DNA of 64,000 bases from Nicotiana tabacum (taxonomy: Eukaryota; Streptophyta; Magnoliopsida; Solanales; Solanaceae): the NCBI RefSeq assembly GCF_000715075.1, contig NC_134096.1, positions 40,869,804 through 40,933,803 of the forward strand. Direction: 5' to 3'. The translations under genes were made by a program, and so were the position numbers. The notes under the pieces are model-generated. The model had not been told where the DNA came from, made no database searches, and saw only the letters and a program-made list of their open reading frames with translations. Below are positions 63,316 to 64,000 of the stretch, piece after piece. How positions within the stretch are numbered: the stretch's first letter is position 1; each line of letters opens with the position of its first letter.

Positions 63316-64000
63316 TGTCACGACCCAACTGGAGGGTCATGACTAGCACCCGGGCCATACTTGCCGAGCACCAACGTACATTTTATCTAACCTTCCTTAT
63401 TATCTTTAAGGGCTGGCAAGATCAATATAAATGGTAGACATGGATCATGAACATCCAACAATGAAAGATAATGTCATGAACATACATAACATGGGACGAC
63501 AAGACTGTCAAGAAACTATATATAAGGTACGAGCTACCATGAGTCGACACTTGTCTATGAGCCTCTAAAGGAACATAAGTTCTACAACATTGCCGGAACA
63601 GGGCCCCGACATACCCATAATGTCTATAACAAAAATGCATACCAAGACCATGGCAAGTCCGGAGAAGGGATCTCGCCAATAACCGCTGAACTGGACAGCC
63701 TACTGTGGTGGGGGAGCTGCGTCTACCCGTCTATCAGGACCTGCAGCACGACATGCAGCATCCACAAATAAAAGGGACGTCAGTACGAATAAAGTACTGA
63801 GTATGTAAGGCAGGAAAACATAAGTAAGAACAGTAATGTAAAAAGGGATAGGGAATATACAACCTGTGACATCTGGGTACCTCTGAGGGCTACTGACATG
63901 AAATACATGATACATACATATATATATACATAAACTTTTAAAACATATGCCTTTGTGGGCATCATCATCATCATATCGTACCCGACCGTAATAGGCTCGG
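63316..64000 (-). mobile_element. Start of another gypsy-type LTR, cut by window end
   Basis: The sequence begins TGTCACGACCCAACTGGAGG and continues to the window edge. The start resembles minus-strand LTRs of the GGGTCGTGACA type but differs from E3 and F after about 12 bases, so it is a separate family. A small ATC run lies near 63960. Confidence 0.55.

Larger units (their letters stand above)
52620..64000 (+). mobile_element. LARD-like LTR element E4 (extends past the window)
   Basis: LTR 1 runs from 52620 to 59553, about 3.2 kb once the hAT-like insert is removed. A PBS follows, then 3.6 kb of internal sequence with no gag or pol I can recognise, a PPT, and the start of LTR 2 at 63168. 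LTR 2 opens with the same text as LTR 1 (AGCAATTTGCACTTCGCTCG). Non-coding inside with long LTRs is the definition of a large retrotransposon derivative. The 3' end is outside the window. Confidence 0.8.

Overview
ORGANISM. This is plant nuclear DNA from a eudicot, most likely a solanaceous species such as Nicotiana (inference). The basis is one intron-rich eudicot gene for a RAN1/HMA7-type copper ATPase, an Au/TS-type SINE, and very long Ty3/gypsy LTRs that begin TGTAACGACCC and end GGGTCGTGACA. There is no bacterial, phage or CRISPR content. The only intact host gene I can support is the copper pump at 40046-47488 (+). Nearly everything else is nested, decayed transposable-element sequence. 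LAYOUT, LEFT SIDE (1-39825). A SINE (201-403) and a short tRNA-Ser-like remnant (801-835) precede one old Ty1/copia element on the minus strand (copia B). Its pieces run from a 3' LTR at 836-6044 to a truncated 5' LTR at 39538-39825, blown apart by later insertions whose target-site duplications (TSDs) can be read. These are: a younger deletion-derivative copia (copia A, 961-5393, TSD GTCCA) in its 3' LTR; a gypsy-type LTR (8062-12022, TSD ACTTC) in the linker before RT; a solo gypsy LTR (12422-14725, TSD CAAAC) just after the integrase; and another solo gypsy LTR (15304-37745, TSD ACATA) just before the integrase. That last solo LTR is itself split by gypsy element E2 (17040-36346, TSD ATTTT), and E2's first LTR is split by gypsy element E3 (19853-30889). 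E3 is a structurally complete, coding-dead chromovirus-like element with two LTRs, PBS, PPT, gag and pol. The nest is therefore up to four levels deep. LAYOUT, GENE (about 39826-47500). The RAN1-like gene has nine predicted exons and a 992-residue product with all P1B-ATPase signatures. Its start codon lies only about 220 bp from the truncated copia B LTR. Intron 1 carries a Stowaway MITE and intron 4 an internal duplication. A SINE lies about 230 bp past the stop codon. LAYOUT, RIGHT SIDE (47721-64000). Small DNA elements (a hairpin-rich MITE and an hAT-like element) and two truncated LTR fragments are followed by a LARD-like LTR element (E4, 52620 to beyond the window). E4 has a canonical PBS and PPT but about 3.6 kb of internal DNA with no recognisable gag or pol. 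Its 5' LTR is split by an hAT-like element that itself holds a solo gypsy LTR. Another LTR begins at 63316 inside E4's 3' LTR. HOW IT WORKS TOGETHER. The host gene would pump copper into the secretory pathway, and in Arabidopsis RAN1 supplies copper to ethylene receptors. The surrounding elements are genomic sediment. The most interesting observations are the nested insertion record, a CpG-rich palindromic module kept at nearly the same offset (about 0.7-0.9 kb) in several diverged gypsy LTRs, CACGTG arrays in LTRs, and the close approach of a truncated LTR to the RAN1 promoter. I did not find convincing evidence of a wholly new biological system.
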